NCBI GenBank assembly: GCA_017454355.1
Contig: JAFTDD010000061.1
Span: 1-39,882, forward strand
Length of the DNA stretch: 39,882 nucleotides
Reading direction: 5' to 3'
Source of the DNA: Muribaculaceae bacterium
GTDB taxonomy: Bacteria; Bacteroidota; Bacteroidia; Bacteroidales; Muribaculaceae
Shown here: positions 8,533 to 15,953 of the stretch, piece by piece
How the letters are laid out: every line of letters begins with the position of its first letter
How positions within the stretch are numbered: position 1 is the stretch's first letter
The notes under the pieces: model-generated
Seen by the model: only the letters and a program-made list of their open reading frames with translations
Databases searched by the model: none
Told to the model about the DNA's origin: nothing
Position numbers and translations under genes: made by a program

Positions 8533-8737
8533 CGTTTGGTTTTATTATTAACATGAATTTCCATGAATTAATCACAAAGTTTATTATTGCGCGTGAGGCA
8601 ACAATTCATGAATAATTCATAATAATTCATGTTGAATATTATTAGGTTGCAAATTTCCGAAAAAAATCCCGTTCCCACAAATAAGGCGGCCTTTTGACAG
8701 GGAAAAACGCGTTTTTGTAATTTTTTTTAACAAAAAT
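8533..8737. other. Divergent intergenic region with ATTCATGAAT-type repeats
   Basis: AACATGAATTTCCATGAATTAAT at about 8550-8572 is partly complementary to ATTCATGAATAATTCAT and AATTCATGTT at about 8603-8633, giving an imperfect inverted repeat. It belongs with the loose GTGAATT/ATGAATT families elsewhere in the window. I found no convincing minus-strand TAnnTTTG promoter for the protease pair here. Confidence 0.45.
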
Positions 8738-8768
8738 TTTGCGGTTTCCGATTTTTGACGTAATTTTG
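8738..8768 (+). promoter_or_regulatory. Bacteroidales-type promoter for tRNA-Asp
   Basis: TTTG at 8738-8741 is followed after 19 bases by TAATTTTG at 8761-8768, an exact match to the Bacteroides -33/-7 consensus TTTG-N19-TAnnTTTG. The predicted start of transcription is a few bases before the mature tRNA end at 8788. Confidence 0.8.
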
Positions 8769-8787
8769 CAGCCGCAAACCAAACCAC

Positions 8788-8861
8788 GGTGCGTTAGTTC
8801 AGTTGGTTAGAATGCCTGCCTGTCACGCAGGAGGTCGCTGGTTCGAGTCCTGTACGCACCG
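8788..8861 (+). tRNA. tRNA-Asp (anticodon GTC)
   Basis: A 74-base cloverleaf. The acceptor GGTGCGT (8788-8794) pairs with ACGCACC (8854-8860), with discriminator G. The anticodon arm is CCTGCCTGTCACGCAGG with GTC in the loop. The D arm begins GTTCAGTTGGTTAGAA, and the T loop contains TTCGAGT. CCA is not encoded (GCA follows). The middle of the T stem has a T-T mismatch (GCTGG against CCTGT), which is unusual, but the other stems are intact. Confidence 0.95.
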
Positions 8862-8877
8862 CAAAAGGGCAAGGGGA

Positions 8878-8912
8878 GGCGCCGCGTGTCGAAAGACCGC
8901 GGCGCCTTTATT
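8878..8912 (+). terminator. Rho-independent terminator after tRNA-Asp
   Basis: GGCGCCGCG at 8878-8886 pairs perfectly with CGCGGCGCC at 8898-8906 around an 11-base loop, followed by TTTATT. It lies 17 bases beyond the tRNA end. Confidence 0.88.
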
Positions 8913-8956
8913 GTTGCTTTCTACCTCAAAATCCGTAAAACTCCCGAAAATAAAAT

Positions 8957-9022
8957 CCCGTGAATTATCGTGAATTTCCGTAAATATATTTTATTCACGA
9001 TAATTCACGATAATTCACGGGA
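8957..9022. repeat. Palindromic CCCGTGAATT repeat
   Basis: CCCGTGAATTATCGTGAATT is mirrored by AATTCACGATAATTCACGGG at the far end, with an AT-rich centre. It is one member of a family that recurs at 15781-15847, about 15916-15948, 32936-33090 and 39552-39638. Just beyond, at about 9094-9126, TTAAACTCATGTTCTC occurs twice in tandem with one base difference. Confidence 0.7.
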
Positions 9023-9138
9023 GACTTACGTCTTACGCAACAAAATTTTTAATCATAAATTCCCATAAATCAATCGTGTAGTGTTTAAGAAATTAAACTC
9101 ATGTTCTCTTAAAACTCATGTTCTCCTGTCTAAAAGTA

Positions 9139-9195
9139 TGGATAATTTATGGTAATTCGTATTTAAATTTGTTCGCGACTTTTTGCTGTAGACTC
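9139..9195 (-). repeat. 57-bp dispersed repeat, copy B, 3' of the pyrophosphatase gene
   Basis: This is the partner of 3904-3960 (48 of 57 bases identical). It ends one base before the stop codon of the pyrophosphatase gene. The conserved core CGCGACTTTTTGC-N-GTAGACTC is intact. Confidence 0.75.
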
Positions 9196-9196
9196 G

Positions 9197-11590
9197 TCAA
9201 CGCGACTGCATCTTGTAGAACGAGCGATAGACGAAGTAGAGCGCGATGGCCACAAAGGCGATGCCCACCCACGGCGCCACCTCACGGAAGTTCTCGCTGA
9301 TGGCAATCTCCATAGCCAACACGCCAAATAGGGTGGTGAACTTGATAATCGGGTTCAGAGCCACGCTCGACGTGTCCTTGAACGGGTCGCCAACCGTGTC
9401 GCCCACGACGCTGGCGTCGTGCAACTCGGTGCCCTTGGCCTTGAGGTCAACCTCAACAACCTTCTTGGCATTGTCCCACGCGCCACCGGCGTCAGCCATA
9501 AACACAGCCTGGAACAGACCGAACACGGCAATCGAAATCAGGTAACTCACAAAGAGGCACACCGCCGCGTTGCCGCCGATGCTCGCCGGCGACGACAGGC
9601 ACGCGAAGCCCAGCGCGAAGCAGAAGATGGCGATGAAGATGTTAATCATACCCTTCTGGGCATACTCGGTGCAGATGCGCACCACCTCCATGCTCTTGGC
9701 GGCGTCGGCCTTCTTGGGCGCGTTCAGGTCAAGGTTGATGTTGTCCTTGATAAACTCCACGGCGCGGTTGGCGCCGGTGGTGACGGCCTGCATCGACGAG
9801 CCGGTGAACCAGTAGATCACACAGCCGCCCAGGATAAAGCCCAGGATAGAGTAGGGGTTGAGCAGGTTGAGCACGCTCTCGGGCTGGATGCCCAGCGTGG
9901 ACTGGATGAGCAGGATGAGCGAGAAAATCATCGTGGTGGCGCCGGCCACAGCGGTGCCGATGAGCACCGGCTTGGCGGTAGCCTTAAAGGTGTTGCCCGC
10001 ACCGTCGTTGGCCTCGAGGTAATACTTCGCCTTCTCAAAGTCGGGCTTGAAGCCGAACTCTGCCTCAATCTCCTTGGAGGCCTTGTCGACATCGTCCTCG
10101 ATGAGCGACAACTCATAGACGCTCTGGGCGTTATCGGTCACCGGTCCGTAACTGTCCACAGCGATGGTCACCGGACCCATGCCCAGCATACCGAAGGCCA
10201 CCAGACCAAAGGCGAAGATGGCGGGGTAGTTGCCCAGCAGGGCACCCATATCATAGTAGGAACTGGCCATATAAGCCAGCAGCATCAGCGCGAAGAACAC
10301 AAAGCCGGTCCAAAACGAGCCGAAGTTACCGCTAACGAGGCCCGAGAGGATATTCAGCGAGGCGCCGCCCTGTTGCGACGTCTTGACCACTTCGCCCACG
10401 TGGGCGCTGGTGGGCGACGTGTAGAGTTTGGTGAACTCGGGGATGAGCGCGGCGCCCAGGGTGCCGCACGAGATAATGGTCGCCAAACCAATCCACCAGT
10501 TCTCGTCCGGCAGGTCCTTGAGCAGGAAGTAACTCGCGGCATAGGTGGCGACAATCGAGAGGATGCTGGTGATCCACACCAACGAGGTGAGCGGCTTCTC
10601 GAAGTCGAGGTCGTCGGCGCTGCTGTAGCGCGCCTTGCTGATAGCGCCGTTGATATAATAGGCCACCACGCTTGCCACCACGCCCAGGATGCGCATCACA
10701 AAGATCCACACCAGCAGGTCCACCTGGAACTGCTGCGGCACGGCGAGCAGGATGAACGACACCAGCGCCACGCCGGTCACACCGTAGGTCTCAAAACCGT
10801 CGGCGGTCGGGCCGATGCTGTCGCCGGCGTTGTCGCCGGTGCAGTCGGCAATTACACCCGGGTTGCGAGGGTCGTCCTCACCAATCTTGAACACAACCTT
10901 CATCAGGTCGCTGCCGATGTCGGCAATCTTGGTGAAGATGCCGCCGGCGATGCGCAGCGCGCTGGCACCCAGGCTCTCACCGATGGCAAAGCCGATAAAG
11001 CAACTGCCGGCCAAATCGCCCGGCATAAACATCAAGATGACAAGCATCAGCACCAACTCCACACAAATCAGCACAATGCCGATGCTCATGCCGGCCGTGA
11101 GCGGAATGTTGAGCAGGTCCAACGGGCGACGGCGCAGCGAGGCAAACGCCATGCGAGAGTTGGCATAGGTGTTCATGCGCACTCCAAACCATGCCACGCC
11201 GTAGGAGCCGAGCACGCCGATGACGGTCCAACCCAAAATCAGCGCTACCTTCCAGGCCTCCATTCCCTCGAGCAACCCGAAGTAGAGCACCACCGCGGCA
11301 CCGATAAAGAGGAAGAGCACGCCCAAGAACTTGCCCTGTTGCTTGAGATAGGTGGCGCACGTCTTGAAAATAACGTCACCTATCTCCAGCATGGACTTGT
11401 GGGCCTTGAGGCGACTCACTCGGTTAAACTGCCAAAAGCCGAACAGCAGGCCAAGCACGACCACGGCAAATCCCCAATAGAGCACTGTCGCCTTGTCGGC
11501 GAAGTCGGCGGGCATCTTCAGGTCGGCCTCGCTTGCCATCATTGCCAGCGGCGCGCAGCCTGCCAGCATTGTCATAATTAGTTTTCTCAT
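9197..11590 (-). CDS. hppA: Membrane-bound ion-translocating pyrophosphatase
   Basis: 797 residues with many membrane helices. The enzyme hydrolyses pyrophosphate and pumps H+ and/or Na+ across the inner membrane. The catalytic stretch includes GEDDPRNPGVIADCTGDNAGD (about 238-258) followed by a GPTADGFETYG variant, rather than the more familiar [18 protein letters not shown] wording. The second signature reads GAGNTFKATAKP. In this family Lys at that position, where K+-dependent members have Ala, is associated with K+ independence; the ion cannot be settled by reading alone. The frame continues to 11686, but a clear promoter at 11657-11687 lies within that extension, so MRKLIMTM at 11590 is the start. 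The length is at the long end for the family. Confidence 0.93.
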   Translation of the reverse strand: MRKLIMTMLAGCAPLAMMASEADLKMPADFADKATVLYWGFAVVVLGLLFGFWQFNRVSRLKAHKSMLEIGDVIFKTCATYLKQQGKFLGVLFLFIGAAVVLYFGLLEGMEAWKVALILGWTVIGVLGSYGVAWFGVRMNTYANSRMAFASLRRRPLDLLNIPLTAGMSIGIVLICVELVLMLVILMFMPGDLAGSCFIGFAIGESLGASALRIAGGIFTKIADIGSDLMKVVFKIGEDDPRNPGVIADCTGDNAGDSIGPTADGFETYGVTGVALVSFILLAVPQQFQVDLLVWIFVMRILGVVASVVAYYINGAISKARYSSADDLDFEKPLTSLVWITSILSIVATYAASYFLLKDLPDENWWIGLATIISCGTLGAALIPEFTKLYTSPTSAHVGEVVKTSQQGGASLNILSGLVSGNFGSFWTGFVFFALMLLAYMASSYYDMGALLGNYPAIFAFGLVAFGMLGMGPVTIAVDSYGPVTDNAQSVYELSLIEDDVDKASKEIEAEFGFKPDFEKAKYYLEANDGAGNTFKATAKPVLIGTAVAGATTMIFSLILLIQSTLGIQPESVLNLLNPYSILGFILGGCVIYWFTGSSMQAVTTGANRAVEFIKDNINLDLNAPKKADAAKSMEVVRICTEYAQKGMINIFIAIFCFALGFACLSSPASIGGNAAVCLFVSYLISIAVFGLFQAVFMADAGGAWDNAKKVVEVDLKAKGTELHDASVVGDTVGDPFKDTSSVALNPIIKFTTLFGVLAMEIAISENFREVAPWVGIAFVAIALYFVYRSFYKMQSR

Positions 11591-11656
11591 ATCGTATATT
11601 GTTGTTACAAAAATAATTAGCGTGATAAAGCCACCGGTTTCGGTATTTCCGGCGCA

Positions 11657-11687
11657 CAAAGGTAGGCATTTTAGCCCAAATAACAAA
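11657..11687 (-). promoter_or_regulatory. Promoter of the pyrophosphatase gene
   Basis: Read on the minus strand, TTTG (11684-11687) is followed after 19 bases by TACCTTTG (11657-11664), a perfect Bacteroidales promoter. The start codon lies about 67 bases downstream, at 11590. Confidence 0.82.
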
Positions 11688-11732
11688 ATTTAAGACTTTC
11701 GCGACGGCCTGCAACAAGCCCCCCTAGCGCAA

Positions 11733-11782
11733 CTAGTGTTTCTAGGAAATCTAGGAAATCTAGGGATTCTATGGTTTCTAGA
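11733..11782. repeat. TCTAGGAAA tandem repeat at the cytidine deaminase 3' end
   Basis: Four or five units of CTAGGAAAT/CTAGGGATT form this stretch, the same family as 6237-6300. The deaminase stop codon falls at its right edge. Confidence 0.6.
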
Positions 11783-12248
11783 ACTCGTCAAAGGCGAGCG
11801 GCAGCAGGTCGTGGCAACTGTCCAGGGCAAGCACGCGGTCGCGTCCCACGAGCAATACCTTCATCGGCTTGTGGCTCTTGGTCTCAAACTCGATCATCGC
11901 CTGGCGGCACACTCCGCACGGCGCGCAGGGCTCCGGCACGATGTCGCCGTTGTGGAAAGCGGTCACGGCGAGTTTAATCACTGCATTGTCGGGATAGTTG
12001 GCCGCCGCGTTATACAGCGCGCTGCGTTCGCCACAGGTGCCGGCGCCAAAGGCGGCATTCTCTTGATTGGCTCCCTTGATAATCTGGCCATTATCAAGCA
12101 ATAAAGCCACGCCCACGTGGAAGTGGCTATACGGCGCGTAGGAGCCGCGAGTCGCCTCGCGGGCTATCTCCACAAGTTGACGATCCTCGGCGTCAAGTTC
12201 ATCGTAGGCGTACTCGCGCACTCGAGTATTGATGGTTTTCTCGGTCAT
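11778..12248 (-). CDS. cdd: Cytidine deaminase
   Basis: 156 residues. The enzyme converts cytidine and deoxycytidine to uridine and deoxyuridine in pyrimidine salvage. The zinc site of the tetrameric class is complete: TCGERSA gives Cys and the catalytic Glu, and PCAPCGVCRQ gives the other two Cys. NQENAAFGAGTCGE carries the substrate-contact Asn and Glu. SYAPYSHFHVGVAL is the usual N-terminal pattern. A promoter lies 42 bases upstream. The gene stands alone between the pyrophosphatase promoter region and the divergent acyltransferase operon. Confidence 0.95.
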   Translation of the reverse strand: MTEKTINTRVREYAYDELDAEDRQLVEIAREATRGSYAPYSHFHVGVALLLDNGQIIKGANQENAAFGAGTCGERSALYNAAANYPDNAVIKLAVTAFHNGDIVPEPCAPCGVCRQAMIEFETKSHKPMKVLLVGRDRVLALDSCHDLLPLAFDEF

Positions 12249-12289
12249 AATAGGTACTGTTTTTTAAATTCGGTACACGATAAAGTGTG

Positions 12290-12321
12290 CAAAGGTAAAA
12301 AAAATATCGTTACCCTCCAAA
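12290..12321 (-). promoter_or_regulatory. Promoter of cdd
   Basis: On the minus strand TTTG (12318-12321), a 20-base spacer and TACCTTTG (12290-12297) match the Bacteroidales consensus. Transcription would begin around 12283, ahead of the ATG at 12248. Confidence 0.8.
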
Positions 12322-12381
12322 TTTTTGTAAATAATCTCGTTTAACATTTATTTTCAATTATCGCCACATACCACTTTTTTA

Positions 12382-12412
12382 TTTGCCATGTGCCGTATTT
12401 TTTGTAAATTTG
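12382..12412 (+). promoter_or_regulatory. Promoter of the acyltransferase / tubulin-like operon
   Basis: TTTG at 12382-12385 and TAAATTTG at 12405-12412 are separated by 19 bases, a perfect consensus. It is the only strong promoter I see before the three co-directional genes at 12439-15759. Confidence 0.82.
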
Positions 12413-12438
12413 CAACCTTATAGCAAAATAATGTTCAG

Positions 12439-13602
12439 ATGAGTGTTGAAATTCGACAGATAACCCCCACCAAGAGTGCGCTGACGCGCTTTGTGGAATA
12501 TCCCATCGACTACCTATACGCCGACAACGACCACTATGTGCCGGCACTGGTCATCGACGAGGTGGATACCCTGCGGCCCGACCGCAACCCGGCGTTTGAC
12601 TTCTGCGACAGCATCTACTTTATGGCCTACCGCGACGGGCAGCCCGTGGGGCGCATCGCCGGCATCGAGAACAAGGCCGTGAACGAGCGCACCGGCAAGC
12701 GCGAGGTGCGCTTCGGCTTTGTGGACTTTATCGACGACGATGAGGTGGTCGATGCCCTGTTCGGCGCCGTCGAGCAGTGGGCACGCGGACGCGGCCTCGA
12801 CACGATGGTGGGGCCGATGGGCTTCACCGACATGGACCGCGAGGGAATGCTCGTCGAGGGATTTGACTACGACGCGACGCAGGCCGAAATCTACAACCAC
12901 GCCTACTACCCGCGACACATGGAGCGGATGGGCTTTGAGAAAGACGCCGACTGGCTGGGTATGCTCATCTACGTCCCCGACGAAATTCCACCCAAGATGG
13001 TGCGCGTGGCCGACATCGTCAGGCGCCGCTACAACGTGGACAATGTCCACTTCACCAGCCGCAAGAAACTCGTCAAGCAATATGGCGACGCCATCTTCTC
13101 GCTCATTAACGAGGCCTACGACAGCCTGTTTGGCTATTCGCCGCTCACCAAACGCCAGATAGACCACTACATCGACATGTATCTGCCTTTCCTGCCGTTG
13201 GACGACATCTCGCTCATCGTCAGGCGCGACGAGGGGCATGACGGTGAACTGGTGGGAGTGGGTATCGCCATACCGTCGCTCAGCCGTGCCCTCATCAAGA
13301 GCCGCGGACGCCTGTTGCCTTTCGGGTGGTGGCACCTGCTGCGGGCGTTCAAGGGCGAGAACCCCGTGGTGGATCTGATGCTGGTGGCCATCAAACCGGA
13401 GTATCAGAGCAAGGGGGTGAACGCGCTGCTGTTCACCGACCTCATCCCCAGTTTCCAACGCCACGGTTATAAGGTGGCCGAGAGTAACCCCGAACTGGAG
13501 GCCAACAGCAAGGTGCTCACCCAGTGGGACTACTTCGAGACCAAGCCCACCAAGCGCCGCCGGGCCTACATCAAGCGTCTTGATGGCCAGAGCAAAGAGT
13601 AA
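12439..13602 (+). CDS. YghO/BcerS-like GNAT-fold acyltransferase, function unknown
   Basis: 387 residues without signal peptide or membrane segment. The pattern (FVEYPIDYLYADNDHYVP at the N-terminus, DRNPAFDF, GRIAGIENK, GFVDF near the first third, then VGPMGFTDMDREGMLVEGFD and a C-terminal half with LMLVAIKPEYQSKGVNALLF) matches the conserved GNAT-like family that includes E. coli YghO. The QSKGVNALLF phrase resembles the acetyl-CoA pyrophosphate loop. The substrate is not known for this family. The gene has its own strong promoter and leads a co-directional group: a four-helix membrane protein starts 67 bases after it and a tubulin-like gene follows. The family call rests on remembered sequence patterns. 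Confidence 0.72.
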   Translation: MSVEIRQITPTKSALTRFVEYPIDYLYADNDHYVPALVIDEVDTLRPDRNPAFDFCDSIYFMAYRDGQPVGRIAGIENKAVNERTGKREVRFGFVDFIDDDEVVDALFGAVEQWARGRGLDTMVGPMGFTDMDREGMLVEGFDYDATQAEIYNHAYYPRHMERMGFEKDADWLGMLIYVPDEIPPKMVRVADIVRRRYNVDNVHFTSRKKLVKQYGDAIFSLINEAYDSLFGYSPLTKRQIDHYIDMYLPFLPLDDISLIVRRDEGHDGELVGVGIAIPSLSRALIKSRGRLLPFGWWHLLRAFKGENPVVDLMLVAIKPEYQSKGVNALLFTDLIPSFQRHGYKVAESNPELEANSKVLTQWDYFETKPTKRRRAYIKRLDGQSKE

Positions 13603-13627
13603 AGAAGTTATATTAAAGGAGCCAGGT

Positions 13628-13650
13628 GCAAAACGGCCTCGACGTTTTGC
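13628..13650 (+). repeat. Short hairpin between the acyltransferase and membrane protein genes
   Basis: GCAAAACG (13628-13635) pairs with CGTTTTGC (13643-13650) around seven bases. No T-run follows, so it is unlikely to end the transcript; it may mark an mRNA stability or processing point. Confidence 0.5.
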
Positions 13651-13669
13651 CTCTCCAAACCTCAACTAA

Positions 13670-14125
13670 ATGAAACGATATATTTTTTTGACATTGGGCA
13701 TCGCGTTGAGCGTACTGTTTGTTGTGGCGGCTTATCTGGAGAGCGGCGGCCTCTACGAGGCGCTCTACTACCAGCGCGACTTCAGTCAGGAGATGTACGA
13801 ACTGGGGGTGTATCCCACTTTGGCGTTGCTCACCGTGGCCATCACCTGGGGCATCGCCGCCCTTTACTACTACGTCATCAACTCGGTGTACTTCGACCGG
13901 TGGTGGCACTGGGGGCTCATGCTCGTGGTGGCCGCCATAGCAACACCGGCGGCGTGCTACGCCGTGAGCGACGCGGCACTGGCGAGCGCCGGCGTCGACT
14001 ACGCCGTGCAACTCGGCCAATTTGAGATGCAACACGTCATCTGGGCCGCGCTGCTATTCATCGTCGCCTCCCTCTCGATGCGCTGGTGGAGCACCAACTG
14101 CCGCCACACCCCTTTCCCGCAATAA
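13670..14125 (+). CDS. Four-helix integral membrane protein, unknown family
   Basis: 151 residues with four evident hydrophobic segments (about 3-22, 48-70, 81-99, 119-138). Aromatic and charged residues in the first loop (YEALYYQRDFSQEMYE) suggest a periplasmic or cytosolic loop with a defined surface. I do not recognise the family. It lies between the YghO-like gene and the tubulin-like gene, with gaps of 67 and 101 bases and no intervening promoter or terminator, so a functional link with the tubulin-like protein, for example as its membrane anchor, is a reasonable inference. The start is the first ATG after a short leader; KRYIFLTLG gives a normal positive-inside N-terminus. Confidence 0.7.
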   Translation: MKRYIFLTLGIALSVLFVVAAYLESGGLYEALYYQRDFSQEMYELGVYPTLALLTVAITWGIAALYYYVINSVYFDRWWHWGLMLVVAAIATPAACYAVSDAALASAGVDYAVQLGQFEMQHVIWAALLFIVASLSMRWWSTNCRHTPFPQ

Positions 14126-14129
14126 ATAG

Positions 14130-14208
14130 AGCAAAAGGCGGTTATGCCGCTTGAACTGCTTCAATAACTAATAAATGAGTGCCGTGCAAGGCGGCCATGC
14201 CGCCTTGC
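14130..14208 (+). repeat. GGCGG-ATGCCGCC palindromes before the tubulin-like gene
   Basis: GCAAGGCGGC at 14186-14195 pairs perfectly with GCCGCCTTGC at 14199-14208 around CAT. A weaker relative, AAGGCGGTTATGCCGCTT, lies at about 14134-14152. Both resemble REP elements. The strong stem sits 18 bases before the start codon of the downstream gene, where it could limit translation. Confidence 0.65.
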
Positions 14209-14226
14209 CAACGACTAACGACTGAT

Positions 14227-15759
14227 ATGAGACTGTTTCTCTTTGCAATAGGCGGCACGGGGGCGCGCACCCTCAAGTCGCTCACGATGCTCGCCATGGC
14301 GGGCGTCAGACCTGTGTGCGACGACTGCACGCCGCTCAACGACTTTGAACTCGTGCCGGTGATTATTGACCCGCACCGCGCCGGCGAGGACATCAAGCGC
14401 ACCGAGGCCCTGCTTGCCGACTACCGCCAGACGCGTGAGGCCCTCTATGGCGACCGGCGCGACGCCGAGGGCTTCTTCGCAATGCGCATCAGCAGCCTGC
14501 GCGACATCGCCGGCACCGGCGTCGCCTCGCGCCTGCCGGCGGGCTACGCCATGAACCTCAGCGCCGTCGAGAACCGCCAGTTCAGCGACTTTATCGGCTA
14601 CGACACGATGAGCGAGCCAAATCAGGCCCTCACCGACCTGCTCTTCGCCCCCTATCAGAAGGCAAACAAGATGAACATCGGCTTCGTCGGCTCGCCCAAC
14701 ATCGGCGCTGTGGCCCTCAACGAAATTAAGGACACACCCGAGTTCAAGGCCTTTGCCGGTGTGTTCCGCCCGGGCGACCGCATCTTCTTTGTCAGTTCTA
14801 TCTTTGGAGGCACCGGCGCGGCCGGCTTCCCCATCATGGTGAAGAACATTCGGCAGGCGGCCTCGCTCGACGGCACCGACAATCGCGACGCCCTCGCCCG
14901 CGCGCCAATCGGCGGCCTCACCGTGCTGCCATACTTCACCCTTGAGCAAAGCAAGCAGGACGACCGCATCGCCACGGCCGACTTTGTGGTCAAGACCCAA
15001 AGTGCCCTCCACTACTATAACACGGCCCTCACGGGCGAGCGCGACAGTCAAGTGAACGCCATTTTCTATTTGGGCGACCAGGTGCGCTCGCTGCCTTACC
15101 GCTACGACCCGGGCGAGCATGGTCAACGCAATAACGCCCACCTCATCGAACTCGTGGGCGCGCTGGCCGTGTTGAAGTTCGCCGCTCTGCCCAATGACCG
15201 CCTGATGGATGCCGACGGCGAGCCATTGCCGCGCACCGCCGCCTTTGAGTATGCCCTCGAGCAGGATGCCAACATCATCCACTTCGCCCAACTGGTGGCT
15301 CCCACGCGGCGCTTGCTCTATAAGCCGCTCACGGCTCTTTACCACCTGCGCCTCTTCCTCCACGATGGCTTCGAGAGCCTTATCGGACAAGGCTTCACCC
15401 TAGACAAACCGCGCCTGACGGGCGACCTGATTGCCTCGCAGTTCTACCGCACCGTCAAGGGGCCGCTGCTCGACAGTTACGCCGAGTGGCTGGCCGAGAT
15501 GGACGACAACTCACGCAGCGTGCAACTATTTGCGCGCGACGTGCCGGAGGGTGATATGACCCACGCTGTGCGCGGCGTTGAGCCAAAGCGTGGCTTGCTG
15601 CGACCCAAGAGCGTCACCATCGCCACCTACAAGGCCGCTATGAACGCGCTCACCGTCAACCCTGACGCCTACGCCGCCGCCACCCCGGAACAAAAACTGA
15701 TGGACCTCTTCTACCGCGCCGCAATGCGCGTGATTGACTCCAACCTCGAGGCCACCTGA
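14227..15759 (+). CDS. Tubulin/FtsZ-superfamily-like GTPase (Tubulin_2/FtsZl type)
   Basis: 510 residues. The N-terminus FLFAIGGTGARTLKSL (about 4-18) looks like a Rossmann-type T1 loop. SSIFGGTGAAGFPIMV (about 190-205) matches the tubulin signature GGTGxxG for the GTP phosphates. The two loops are about 185 residues apart, longer than in FtsZ, as in the Tubulin_2/FtsZ-like families described for diverse bacteria in membrane-remodelling contexts. No membrane segment or signal is seen. The rest (IGGLTVLPYFTL, YLGDQVRSLPYRYDPG) has no motif I can name. Upstream codons from 14179 overlap a palindrome, so MRLFLFAIGG at 14227 is the start. It is not the cell-division FtsZ. Filament formation and membrane action are inferences. 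Confidence 0.68.
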   Translation: MRLFLFAIGGTGARTLKSLTMLAMAGVRPVCDDCTPLNDFELVPVIIDPHRAGEDIKRTEALLADYRQTREALYGDRRDAEGFFAMRISSLRDIAGTGVASRLPAGYAMNLSAVENRQFSDFIGYDTMSEPNQALTDLLFAPYQKANKMNIGFVGSPNIGAVALNEIKDTPEFKAFAGVFRPGDRIFFVSSIFGGTGAAGFPIMVKNIRQAASLDGTDNRDALARAPIGGLTVLPYFTLEQSKQDDRIATADFVVKTQSALHYYNTALTGERDSQVNAIFYLGDQVRSLPYRYDPGEHGQRNNAHLIELVGALAVLKFAALPNDRLMDADGEPLPRTAAFEYALEQDANIIHFAQLVAPTRRLLYKPLTALYHLRLFLHDGFESLIGQGFTLDKPRLTGDLIASQFYRTVKGPLLDSYAEWLAEMDDNSRSVQLFARDVPEGDMTHAVRGVEPKRGLLRPKSVTIATYKAAMNALTVNPDAYAAATPEQKLMDLFYRAAMRVIDSNLEAT

Positions 15760-15780
15760 TTTCCACAACCATTGATATGC

Positions 15781-15847
15781 TCACGAAAATTCACGAAAAT
15801 TCACGAAAATAATTATATCTCCCGTGAACTTCCGTGAATTTTCGTGA
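15781..15847. repeat. TTCACGAAAA palindrome downstream of the tubulin-like gene
   Basis: Three tandem TTCACGAAAA units (15781-15805) pair with CGTGAACTTCCGTGAATTTTCGTGA (spread over 15823-15847) at about 23 of 25 positions. It lies between two convergent genes and could act as a bidirectional terminator. A small perfect hairpin, CAAGACTTCGTCTTG, follows at about 15872-15886. Confidence 0.7.
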
Positions 15848-15915
15848 ATAAATAATCTTGATGATGAGTACAAGACTTCGTCTTGCAATACACAACCATT
15901 TTTTGTGAAATAAAA

Positions 15916-15953
15916 AATTCACGAAAATTCACGAAAATTCACGGGAGAATAAT
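15916..15953. repeat. TTCACGAAAA/TTCACGGGAGA repeat overlapping the aroA stop
   Basis: Three units of the GTGAATT-type family run from AT-rich spacer into the coding end of aroA, contributing its stop codon. Together with 15781-15847 it fills most of the 179-base gap between convergent genes. Confidence 0.65.

Noticed and set aside
9419-11581. A 720-codon plus-strand open frame opposite the pyrophosphatase gene
   Set aside because: It is antisense to a certain gene, its translation is His/Gln/Arg/Val-rich without any motif, and long antisense frames are expected with this GC-rich codon usage.
11591-11686. A longer N-terminus for the pyrophosphatase
   Set aside because: The extension overlaps a perfect promoter, so it would lie upstream of the transcript start.
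14227-15759. The cell-division FtsZ
   Set aside because: The spacing of the two glycine loops and the lack of the FtsZ core wording and C-terminal peptide do not fit; the usual ftsQ/ftsA neighbours are absent.
15781-15953. A CRISPR array
   Set aside because: The units are only about 10 bases, contiguous and palindromic; there are no constant 20-40 base spacers and no cas genes.
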